A stretch of 64,000 nucleotides of DNA from Pteria penguin. Lineage: Eukaryota; Mollusca; Bivalvia; Pterioida; Pteriidae. The notes beneath the pieces were generated by a model that was given only the letters and a program-made list of their open reading frames with translations, made no database searches and had not been told where the DNA came from. Location of the stretch: contig CM068586.1 in the NCBI GenBank assembly GCA_035048485.1, forward strand, positions 47,500,215 to 47,564,214, written 5' to 3'. The position numbers and the translations under genes are program-made. Shown in pieces: positions 1 through 10,558 of the stretch; position 1 is the stretch's first letter, and each line of letters opens with the position of its first letter.

Positions 1-364
1 ATGTGATACCACTTGTAGAATTCTATCTTTCGATCCCACAGAGTTAAAACCCTTTTTTATTTGTAAACAAAGGAGATTTTCCCCGTTGAAACCTGTTTCT
101 CTTTAATAAAGACCCTGAAACCCAACAAACCCTATCAAATGGGTTATCAGTGGAAAGGTCTTCACCTCACCTTTAATGGGATACCACTTGTAGAATTCTA
201 TCTTTCGATCCCACTGAGTCATAACCCTTTTTTATTTGTAAACTAAGGAGATTTTCCCCGTTGAAACCTGTTTCTCTTTAATAAAGACCCTGAAACCCTA
301 CAAACCCTATCAAATAGGGTATCAGTGGAAAGGTGTTGACCTCACCTTTAATGGTATACCACTT

Positions 365-3300
365 GCAGAATTCTATCTCTAGATCCCACAGAGTTATAAC
401 CCATTTTTATTTGTAAACAAAGGAGATTTTCCCCTTGAAACCTGTTTCTCTTTAATAAAGACTCTGAAACCCTACAAACCATATCAAATGGGGTATCAGT
501 GGAAAGGTGTTGACCTCACCTTTCATGGTATACCACTTGTAGAATTCTATCTTTCGATCCCACAGAGTTATAACCCTTTTTTAATTGTAAACAAAGGAGA
601 TTTTCCCCTTGAAACCCGTTTTTCTTTAATAAAGACCCTGAAACCCAACAAACCCTATCAAATGGGGTATCAGTGGAAAGGTCTTGACCTAACTTTTAAT
701 GGGATACAACTTGTGAAATTCTAGCTTTCGATCCCCCAGAGTTATAATACCTTTTTAATTGTAAAGAAAGGAGATTTTTCCGTTGAAACCTGTTTCTCTT
801 TAATAAAGACCCTGAAACCCTACAAACCCTATCAAATGGGGTATCAGTGGAAAGGTCTTGACCTCACCTTTAATGGTATACCACTTGTAGAATTCTATCT
901 TTCGATCCCACAGAGTTATAACCCTTTTTTATTTGTAAACAAAGGAGATTTCCCCCTTGAAACCCGTTTTTCTTTAATAAAGACCCTGAAACCCTACAAA
1001 CCCTATCAAATGGGGTATCAGTGGAAAGGTCTTGACCTCACCTTTAATGGGTTACAACTTGTGAAATTCTAGCTTTCGATCCCACAGAGTTATAATCCCT
1101 TTTTAATTATAAACAAAGGAGATTTTCCCCTTGAAACCCGTTTTTCTTTACTAAAGACCCTGAATCCCTTCAAACCCTATCAACTGGGGTATCAGTGGAA
1201 ACGTCTTGAACTCACCTTTAATGGGATACCACTTGTAGAATTCTATCTTTCGATTCCACAGAGTTATAGCCCATTTTTATTTGTAAACAAAGGAGATTTT
1301 CCCCTTGAAACCCGTTTTTCTTTAATAAATACCCTGAAACCCTACAATCCCTATCAAATGGGGTATCAGTGGAAAAATCTTGACATCACCTTTAAAGGGA
1401 TATCAATTGTAGAATTCTATCTTGCGATCCCACAGAGTTGTAACCCTTTTTTAATTGTAAACAAAGGGGCAACTTGTATCTTGAAACCCGTTTTTCTTTA
1501 ATAAAGACCCTGAAACCCTACAAACCCTATCAAATGGGGTATCAGTGGAAAGGTGTTGACCTCACCTTTAATGGGATACCACTTGTAGAATTCTATCTTT
1601 CGATCCCACAGAGTTATAACCCTTTTTTAATTGTAAACAAAGGAGATTTTCCCCTTGAAACCCGTTTTTCTTTAATAAAGACCCTGAAACCCTACAAACC
1701 CTATCAAATGGGGTATCAGTGGAAAGGTGTAGACCTCACCTTTAATGGGATACCAATTGTAGAATTCTATCTTTCGATCCCACAGAGTTATAACCCTTTT
1801 TTATTTGTAAACAAAGGAGATTTTCCCCTTGAAACCCGTTTTTCTTTAATAAAGACCCTGAAACAATACAAACCCTATCAAATGGGGTATCAGTGAAAAG
1901 GTGTTGACCTCACCTTTAATGGGATACCACTTGTAGAATTCTATCTTTCGATCCTACAGCGTAATAACACTTTTTTATTTTTAAACAAAGGGACAATTTA
2001 TATCTTCAAACCCGTTTTTCTTTAATAAAGACCCTGAAACCCTACAAACCCTATCAAATGGGGTATCAGTGGAAAGGTGTTGACCTCACCCTTAATGGGA
2101 TACCACTAGTAGAATTCTATCTTTCGATCCCACAGAGTAATAACCCTTTTTTATTTGTAAACAAATGGACAAATTCTATCTTGAAACCCGTTTTTCTTTC
2201 ATAAAGACCCTGAAACTCTACAAACCCTATCAAATGTGGTATCAGTGGAAAGGTGTTGACCTCACCTTTAATGGGATACCACTTGTAGAATTCTATCTTT
2301 CGATCCCACAGAGTTATAACCCTTTTTTATTTGTAAACCAAGGAGATTTTCCCCTTGAAACCCGTTTTTCTTTAATAAAGACCATGAAACCAGACAAACC
2401 TTATCAAATGGGGTATCAGTGGAAAGATCTTGACCTCAGCTTTAATGGGATACCACTTGTATAATTCTATCTTTCGATCCCACAGAGTTATAACCCATTT
2501 TTATTTGTAAACAAAGGAGATTTTCCCCGTGAAACCCGTTTTTCTTTACTAAAGACCCTGAAACAATACAAACCCTGTCAAATGGGGTATCAGTGGAAAG
2601 GTCTTGACCTCATCGTTAATGGGATACCACCTCTGGAATACTATCTTTCCATCCCACAGTTATACCGACTTTTTCATTGTAAAGAAAGGAGATTTTCCCC
2701 TTGAAACCCGTTTTTCTTTAATAAAGACCCTGAAACCCTAAAAACCCTATCAAATGGGATATCAGTGGAAAGGTCTTGAACTCACCTGTCATGTGGTACC
2801 ACTTGTAGAATTCTATCTTTCGATCCTACAGAGTTATAACCCTTTTTTATTTGTAAACAATTGAGATTTTTCCCTTGAAACCCGTTTTTCTTTAATAAAG
2901 ACCCTGAAACCCTACAAACCCTATCAAAAGGGGTGTCAGTGGAAAGGTCTTGAACTCACCTTTCATATGGTACCACTTGTAGAATTCTATCCTTCGATCG
3001 CACAGAATTATAATCCTTTTTTATTTGTAAACAAATGGACAAAATCTATCTTGAAACCCGTTTTTCTTTAATAAAGACCTTGAAACCCTACAAACCCTAT
3101 CAAATGGGGTATCAGTGGAATGGCGTTGACCTCACCTTTAATAGGATATCACTTGTAGAATTCTATCTTTCGATCCCACAGAGTTATAACCCTTTTTTAT
3201 TTGTAAACAAAGGAGATTTTCCCCGTTGAAACCCGTTATTCTTTAATAAAAACCCCGAAACCCTACAAACCCTATCAAATGGGGTATCAGTGGAGAGGTC

Positions 3301-3853
3301 TTGACCTCACCTTTAATGGGATACCACTTGTAGAATTCTATCTTTCGATCGCACAGAGTTATAACCCTTTTTTATTTGTAAACAAAGGAGATTTTCCCCG
3401 TTGAAACCTTTTTCTCTTTAATAAAGACCCTGAAACCCAACAAACCCTATCAAATGGGTTATCAGTGGAAAGGTCTTCACCTCACCTTTAATGGGATACC
3501 ACTTGTAGAATTCTATCTTTCGATCCCACTGAGTCAAAACCCTTTTTTATTTGTAAACTAAGGAGATTTTCCCCGTTGAAACCTGTTTCTCTTTAATAAA
3601 GACCCTGAAACCCAACAAACCCTATCAAATGGGTTATCAGTGGAAAGGTCTTCACCTCACCTTTAATGGGATACCACTTGTAGAATTCTATCTTTCGATC
3701 CCACAGAGTTATAACCCTTTTTTATTTGTAAACAAAGGAGATTTTCCCCTTGAAACCTGTTTTTCTTTAATAAAGACCCTGAAACCCTACAAACCCTATC
3801 AAATAGGGTATCAGTGGAAAGGTGTTGACCTCACCTTTAATGGTATACCACTT
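365..3853 (+). repeat. Higher-order repeat copy 1 (3489 bp, about 20 monomers)
   Basis: Delimited by the rare variant GCAGAATTCTATCTCTAGAT, which starts at 365 and recurs at 3854, 6644 and 9961. Other rare monomers occur inside in a fixed order: AAAGGGGCAACTTGTATC at about 1463, AAAGGGACAATTTATATC at about 1987, AAATGGACAAATTCTATC at about 2162, and AAATGGACAAAATCTATC at about 3032. The first and last of these recur in the same order in copy 2, so the periodicity is higher-order and not a chance variant. Confidence 0.8.
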
Positions 3854-6643
3854 GCAGAATTCTATCTCTAGATCCCACAGAGTTATAACCCTTTTTTATT
3901 TGTAAACAAAGGAGATTTTCCCCTTGAAACCTGTTTCTCTTTAATAAAGACTCTGAAACCCTACAAACCATATCAACTGGGGTATTAGTGGAAGGGTCTT
4001 GACCTCACCTTTAATGGTGTACCACTTGTAGAATTCTATCTGTCGATCCCACAGAGTTATAACCCTTTTTTAATTGTAAACAAAGGAGATTTTCCCCTTG
4101 AAACCCGCTTTTCTTTAATAAAGACCCTGAAACCCAACAAACCCTATCAAATGGGGTATCAGTGGAAAGGTCTTGACCTAACTTTTAATGGGATACAACT
4201 TGTGAAATTCTAGCTTTCGATCCCCCAGAGTTATAATACCTTTTTTAATTGTAAAGAAAGGAGATTTTTCCGTTGAAACCTGTTTCTCTTTAATAAAGAC
4301 CCTGAAACCCTACAAACCCTATCAAATGGGGTATCAGTGGAAAGGTCTTGACCTCACCTTTAATGGTATACCACTTGTAGAATTCTATCTCTCGATCCCA
4401 CAGAGGTATAACCCTTTTTTAATTGTAAACACAGGAGATTTCCCCCTTGAAACCCTTTTTTCTTTAATAAAGACCCTGAAACCCTACAAACCCTATCAAA
4501 TGGGGTATCAGTGGAAAGGTCTTGACCTCACCTTTAATGGGTTACAACTTGTGAAATTCTAGCGTTCGATCCCACAGAGTTATAATCCCTTTCTAATTAT
4601 AAACAAAGGAGATTTTCCCCTTGAAACCCGTTTTTCTTTACTAAAGACCCTGAATCCCTTCAAACCCTATCAACTGGGGTATCAGTGGAAACGTCTTGAA
4701 CTCACCTTTAATGGGATACCACTTGTAGAATTCTATCTTTCGATTCCACAGAGTTATAGCCCATTTTTATTTGTAAACAAAGGAGATTTTCCCCTTGAAA
4801 CCCGTTTTTCTTTAATAAATACCCTGAAACCCTACAATCCCTATCAAATGGGGTATCAGTGGAAAAATCTTGACATCACCTTTAAAGGGATATCAATTGT
4901 AGAATTCTATCTTGCGATCCCACAGAGTTGTAACCCTTTTTTAATTGTAAACAAAGGGGCAACTTGTATCTTGAAACCCGTTTTTCTTTAATAAAGACCC
5001 TGAAACCCTACAAACCCTATCAAATGCGGTATCAGTGGAAAGGTGTTGACCTCACCTTTAATGGGATACCACTTGTAGAATTCTATCTTTCGATCCCACA
5101 GAGTTATAACCCTTTTTTAATTGTAAACAAAGGAGATTTTCCCCTTGAAACCCGTTTTTCTTTAATAAAGACCCTGAATCCCTACAAACCCTATCAAATG
5201 GGGTACCAGTGGAAAGATCTTGACCTCAGCTTTAATGGGATACCAATTGTAGAATTCTATCTTTCGATCCCACAGAGGTATAACCCTCTTTTAATTGTAA
5301 ACAAAGGAGATTTTCCCCTTGAAACCCGTTTTTCTTTAATAAAGCCCTTGAAACAATACAAACCCTATCAAATGGGGTATCAGTGGAAAGATCTTGACCT
5401 CAGCTTTAATGGGATACCACTTGTATAATTCTATCTTTCGATCCCACAGAGTTATAACCCATTTTTATTTGTAAACAAAGGAGATTTCCCCCGTGAAACC
5501 CGTTTTTCTTTACTAAAGACCCTGAAACAATACAAACCCTGTCAAATGGGGTATCAGTGGAAAGGTCTTGACCTCATCGTTAATGGGATACCACCTTTGG
5601 AATACTATCTTTCCATCCCACAGTTATACCGCCTTTTTCATTGTAAAGAAAGGAGATTTTCCCCTTGAAACCCGTTTTTCTTTAATAAAGACCCTGAAAC
5701 CCTAAAAACCCTATCAAATGGGATATCAGTGGAAAGGTCTTGAACTCACCTGTCATGTGGTACCCCTTGTAGAATTCTATCTTTCGATCCTACAGAGTTA
5801 TAACCCTTTTTTATTTGTAAACAAGGGAGATTTTTCCCTTGAAACCCGTTTTTCTTTAATAAAGACCCTGAAACCCTACAAACCCTATCAAAAGGGGTGT
5901 CAGTGGAAAGGTCTTGAACTCACCTTTCATATGGTACCACTTGTAGAATTCTATCCTTCGATCGCACAGAATTATAATCCTTTTTTATTTGTAAACAAAT
6001 GGACAAAATCTATCTTGAAACCCGTTTTTCTTTAATAAAGACCTTGAAACCCTACAAACCCTATCAAATGGGGTATCAGTGGAATGGCGTTGACCTCACC
6101 TTTAATAGGATATCACTTGTAGAATTCTATCTTTCGATCCCACAGAGTTATAACCCTTTTTTATTTGTAAACAAAGGAGATTTTCCCCGTTGAAACCCGT
6201 TATTCTTTAATAAAAACCCCGAAACCCTACAAATCCTATCAAATGGGGTAACAGTGGAGAGGTCTTGACCTCACCTTTAATGGGATACCACTTGTAGAAT
6301 TCTATCTTTCGATCGCACAGAGTTATAACCCTTTTTTATTTGTAAACAAAGGAAATTTTCCCCGTTGAAACATTTTTCTCTTTAATAAAGACCCTGAAAC
6401 CCTACAAACCCTATCAAATGGGGTATCAGTGGAAAGGTCTTCACCTCACCTTTAATGGGATACCACTTGTAGAATTCTATCTTTCGATCCCACAGAGTTA
6501 TAACCCTTTTTTATTTGTAAACAAAGGAGATTTTCCCCGTTGAAACCTGTTTCTCTTTAATAAAGACCCTGAAACCCTACAAACCCTATCAAATAGGGTA
6601 TCAGTGGAAAGGTGTTCACCTCACCTTTAATGGTATACCACTT
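3854..6643 (+). repeat. Higher-order repeat copy 2 (2790 bp, about 16 monomers, internally deleted)
   Basis: Same marker order as copy 1, with the GGGGCAACTTG monomer at about 4956 and the TGGACAAAATC monomer at about 5998. The distance between these two markers is 1042 bp, against 1568 bp in copy 1. The missing 526 bp is about three monomers. The loss lies near 5350, where a monomer with GAAACAATACAAACC runs directly into the GATCTTGACCTCAGC monomer. In copy 1 those two are separated. Confidence 0.75.
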
Positions 6644-9600
6644 GCAGAATTCTATCTCTAGATCCCACAGAGTTATAACCCTCTTTTATTTGTAAACAAA
6701 GGAGATTTTCCCCTTGAAACCTGTTTCTCTTTAATAAAGACCCTGAAACCCTATAAACCGTATCAACTGGGGTATCAGTGGAAGGGTCTTGACCTCACCT
6801 TTAATGGTGTACCACTTGTAGAATTCTATCTGTCGATCCCACAGAGGTATAACCCTTTTTTAATTGTAAACAAAGGAGATTTTCCCCTTGAAACCCGCTT
6901 TTCTTTAATAAAGACCCTCAAACCCAACAAACCCTATCAAATGGGTTATCAGTGGAAAGGTCTTGACCTAACTTTTAAAGGGATACAACTTGTGAAATTC
7001 TAGCTTTCGATCCCACAGAGTTATAATACCTTTTTAAATGTAAACAAAGGAGATTTTTCCCGTTGAAACCTGTTTCTCTTTAATAAAGACCCTGAAACCC
7101 TACAAACCCTATCAAATGGGGTATCAGTGGAAAGGTCTTGACCTCACCTTTAATGGGTTACAATTTGTGAAATTCTAGCTTTCGATCCCACAAAGTTATA
7201 ATCCCTTTTTAATTGTAAACGAAGGAGATTTTCCCCTTGAAACCCGTTTTTCTTTAATAAAGACCATGAATCCCTTCAAACCCTATCAACTGGGGTATCA
7301 GTGGAAAGGTCTTGAACTCACCTTTAATGGGATACCACTTGTAGAATTCTATCTTTCGATCCCACAGAGTTATAGCCCTTTTTTATTTGTAAACAAAAGA
7401 GATTTTCCCCTTGAAACCCGTTTTTCTTTAATAAATACCCTGAAACCCTACAATCCCTATCAAATGGGGTATCAGTGGAAAAATCTTGACATCACCTTTA
7501 AAGGGATATCAATTGTAGAATTCTATCTTGCGATCCCACAGAGTTGTAACCCTTTCTTAATTGTAAACAAAGGGGCAACTTGTATCTTGAAACCCGTTTT
7601 TCTTTAATAAAGACCCTGAAACCCTACAAACCCTATCAAATGCGGTATCAGTGGAAAAGTGTTGACCTCACCTTTAATGGGATACCACTTGTAGAATTCT
7701 ATCTTTCGATCTCACAGAGTTATAACCCTTTTTTAATTGTAAACAAAGGAGATTTTCCCCTTGAAACCCGTTTTTCTTTAATAAAGACCCTGAAACCCTA
7801 CAAACCCTATCAAATGGGGTATCAGTGGAAAGGTGTTGACCTCACCTTTAATGGGATACCACTTGTAGAATTCTATCTTTCGATCCCACAGAGGTATAAC
7901 CCTTTTTTAATTGTAAACAAAGGAGATTTTCCCCTTGTAACCCGTTTTTCTTTAATAAAGCCCTTGACACAATACAAACCCTATCAAATGGGGTATCAGT
8001 GAAAAGGTGTTGACCTCACCTTCAATAGGATACCACTTGTAGAATTCTATCTTTCGATCCTACAGCGTCATAACACTTTTTTATTTGTAAACAAAGGGAC
8101 AATTTATATCTTCAAACCCGTTTTTCTTTAATAAAGACCCTGAAACCCTACAAACCCTATCAAATGGGGTATCAGTGGAAAGGTGTTGACCTCACCTTTA
8201 ATGGGATACCACTTGTAGAATTCTATCTTTCGATCCCACAGAGTAATAACCCTTTTTTATTTGTAAACAAATGGACAAATTCTATCTTGAAACCCGTTTT
8301 TCTTTCATAAAGACATTGAAACTCTACAAACCCTATCAAATGGGGTATCAGTGGAAAGGTGTTGACCTCACCTTTAATGGGATACCACTTGTAGAATTCT
8401 ATCTTTCGATCCCACAGAGTTATAACCCTTTTTTATTTGTAAACAAAGGAGATTTTCCCCGTTGAAATCCGTTTTTCTTTAATAAAAACCCCGAAACCCT
8501 ACAACCCCTATCAAATGGGGTATCAGTGGAAAGGTCTTGACCTCACCTTTAATGGGATACCACTTGTAGAATTCTATCTTTCGATCCCACAGAGTTATAA
8601 CCCTTTTTTATTTGTAAACAAAGGAGATTTTCCCCTTGAAACCCGTTTTTCTTTAATAAAGACCCTGAAACCCTACAAACCCTATCAAATGGGGTATCAG
8701 TGGAAAGGTGTTGACCTCATTTTTAATGAGATACCACTTGTAGAATTCTATCTTTCGATCCCACAGAGTTATAACCCTTTTTTATTTGTAAACAAAGGAG
8801 ATTTTCCCCTTGAAACCCGTTTTTCTTTAATAAAGACATTGAAACTCTACAAACCCTATCAAATGGGGTATCAGTGGAAAGGTGTTGACCTCACCTTTAA
8901 TGGGATACCACTTGTAGAATTCTATCTTTCGATCCCACAGAGTTATAACCCTTTTTTATTTGTAAACAAAGGAGATTTTCCCCGTTGAAACCCGTTATTC
9001 TTTAATAAAAACCCCGAAACCCTACAAACCGTATCAAATGGGGTATCAGTGGAAAGGTCTTGACCTCACCTTTAATGGGATACCACTTGTAGAATTCTAT
9101 CTTTCGATCCCACAGAGTTATAACCCTTTTTTATTTGTAAACAAAGGAGATTTTCCCCTTGAAACCCGTTTTTCTTTAATAAAGACCCTGAAACCCTACA
9201 AACCCTATCAAATAGGTTATCAGTGGAAAGGTGTTGACCTCATTTTTAATGAGATACCACTTGTAGAATTCTATCTTTCGATCCCACAGAGTTATAACCC
9301 TTTTTTATTTGTAAACAAAGGAGATTTTCCCCTTGAAACCCGTTTTTCTTTAATAAAGACCCTGAAACCCTACAAACCCTATCAAATGGGGTATCAGTGG
9401 AAAGGTCTTGACCTCACCTTTAATGGGATACCACTTGTAGAATTCTATCTTTCGATCCCACAGAGTTATAACCCTTTTTTAATTGTAAACAAAGGAGATT
9501 TTCCCCTTGAAACCCGTTTTTCTTTAATAAAAACCCTGAAACCCTACAAACCCTATCAAATGGGGTATCAGTGGAAAGGTGTTGACCTCACCTTTAATGG

Positions 9601-9960
9601 GATACCACTTGTAGAATTCTATCTTTCGATCCCACAGAGTTATAACCCTTTTTTATTTGTAAACAAAGGAGATTTTCCCCGTTGAAACACGTTTCTCTTT
9701 AATAAAGACCCTGAATCCCTACAAACCCTATCAAATGGGGTATCAGTGGAAAGGTGTTGACCTCACCTTTAATGGGATACCACTTGTAGAATTCTATCTT
9801 TCGATCCCACAGAGTTATAACCCTTTTTTATTTGTAAACAAAGGAGATTTTCCCCGTTGAAACCTGTTTCTCTTTAATAAAGACCCTGAAACCCTACAAA
9901 CCCTATCAAATAGGGTATCAGTGGAAAGATGTTCACCTCACCTTTAATGGTATACCACTT
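6644..9960 (+). repeat. Higher-order repeat copy 3 (3317 bp, about 19 monomers, locally re-expanded)
   Basis: Starts at the same GCAGAATTC variant. It contains the GGGGCAACTTG monomer at about 7572, the GGGACAATTTATATC monomer at about 8096 and the TGGACAAATTC monomer at about 8270, spaced as in copy 1. After about 8300 it departs from copies 1 and 2 and holds a trimer duplication. A fourth, partial copy begins at 9961 and is cut off by the inversion at 10457. Confidence 0.7.
8311..9356 (+). repeat. Tandem duplication of a 523-bp trimer
   Basis: Rare variants recur exactly 523 bp apart (3 x 174 + 1). AGACATTGAAACTCTAC occurs at 8311 and 8834. CATTTTTAATGAGATACC occurs at 8718 and 9241. The extra-G CCCCGTTGAAA monomers occur with G at 8461 and 8984. 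The two 3-monomer blocks are 8311-8833 and 8834-9356. Confidence 0.7.
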
Positions 9961-10454
9961 GCAGAATTCTATCTCTAGATCCCACAGAGTTATAACCCTT
10001 TTTTATTTGTAAACAAAGGATATTTTCCCCTTGAAACCTGTTTCTCTTTAATAAAGACCCTGAAACCCTACAAACCCTATCAAATGGGGTATCAGTGGAA
10101 GGGTCTTGACCTCACCTTTAATGGTGTACCACTTGTAGAATTCTATCTGTCGATCCCACAGAGGTATAACCCTTTTTTAATTGTAAACAAAGGAGATTTT
10201 CCCCTTGAAACCCGCTTTTCTTTAATAAAGACCCTCAAACCCAACAAACCCTATCAAATGGGATATCAGTGGAAAGGTCTTGACCTAACTTTTAATGGGA
10301 TACAACTTGTAAAATTCTAGCTTTCGATCCCACAGAGTTATAATACCTTTTTAATTGTAACCAAAGGAGATTTTTCCCGTTGAAACCTGTTTCTCTTTAA
10401 TAAAGACCCTGAAACCCTACAAACCCTATCAATAGGGGTATCAGTGGAAAGGTC

Positions 10455-10458
10455 TTGT
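10455..10458. other. Inversion junction of the satellite array
   Basis: To the left, + orientation monomer sequence runs as GTGGAAAGGTCTTG. To the right, sequence reads as the reverse complement of the array, beginning TGTGGGATCTAGAGATAG. The two parents share only TG at 10456-10457. The first inverted monomer still carries the CTCTAGATCCC and TTGCAGAATTC variants and GGTATACC, which are otherwise confined to the left arm (365, 3854, 6644, 9961). The join was therefore made within left-type sequence. Confidence 0.9.
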
Positions 10459-10496
10459 GGGATCTAGAGATAGAATTCTGCAAGTGGTATACCATT

Positions 10497-10517
10497 AAAG
10501 GTGAGGTCAACACCTTT
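10497..10517. other. Hairpin-forming inverted repeat (representative copy; one per core monomer)
   Basis: AAAGGTG, a 7-nt spacer, then CACCTTT: a perfect 7-bp stem with a 7-nt loop. It is present in every type A and B monomer. In monomers with GGTCTTGACC (left arm) or GGTCAAGACC (most of type C) the innermost pair is lost, and the outer 6 bp remain. The role, if any, is unknown. The element coincides with the 21-bp deletion near 25456, and the left side of the inversion joint lies within it. Confidence 0.7.
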
Positions 10518-10537
10518 CCACTGATACCCCATTTGAT

Positions 10538-10558
10538 AGGGTTTGTAGGGTTTCAGGG
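10538..10558 (+). other. Telomere-like G-rich tract (representative copy)
   Basis: Two exact AGGGTTT heptamers separated by GT, followed by C and AGGG. It is present once per monomer throughout the right array, on the + strand. AGGGTTT is a permutation of the plant-type telomere repeat TTTAGGG. About 22 nt further on come CGGG and GGGG, so each monomer has five G-runs within about 60 nt. This is a sequence resemblance only. It is not a telomere, because the heptamers are not in tandem. Confidence 0.5.

Larger units (their letters stand above)
1..10457 (+). repeat. Diverged 174-bp satellite array, + orientation
   Basis: About 60 head-to-tail monomers of 174-175 bp. Each shows the same order of landmarks: GGGGTATCAGTGGAAAGG, a GACCTCACC block, GTAGAATTCTAT, TTTCGATCCCACAGAG, a T-rich tract, AAACAAAGGAGATTTTCC, and CCCTGAAACCCTACAAACC. 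Monomers differ from one another at many sites. Many carry an extra G (CCCCGTTGAAACC, for example near 83, 260, 3220, 6540, 8460 and 9855), which shifts any reading frame, and several carry in-frame stops (for example TAG after CTATCTC near 380, 3870, 6660 and 9975). Open frames here never exceed 215 codons. This arm is much more heterogeneous than the array after 10457, so I read it as older or less recently homogenised. No unique sequence is seen anywhere in it. Confidence 0.97.

Noticed and set aside
2640..2700. Possible small insertion near CACAGTTATACCGACTTTTTC in the left arm
   Set aside because: It is a diverged monomer with a short deletion in the CACAGAGTTATAACCC region. The same form recurs near 5620, so it is an HOR member and not an insertion.
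10538..10558. Interstitial telomere
   Set aside because: Only two heptamers per monomer, separated by GT, and not in tandem. This is telomere-like sequence, not a telomere tract.
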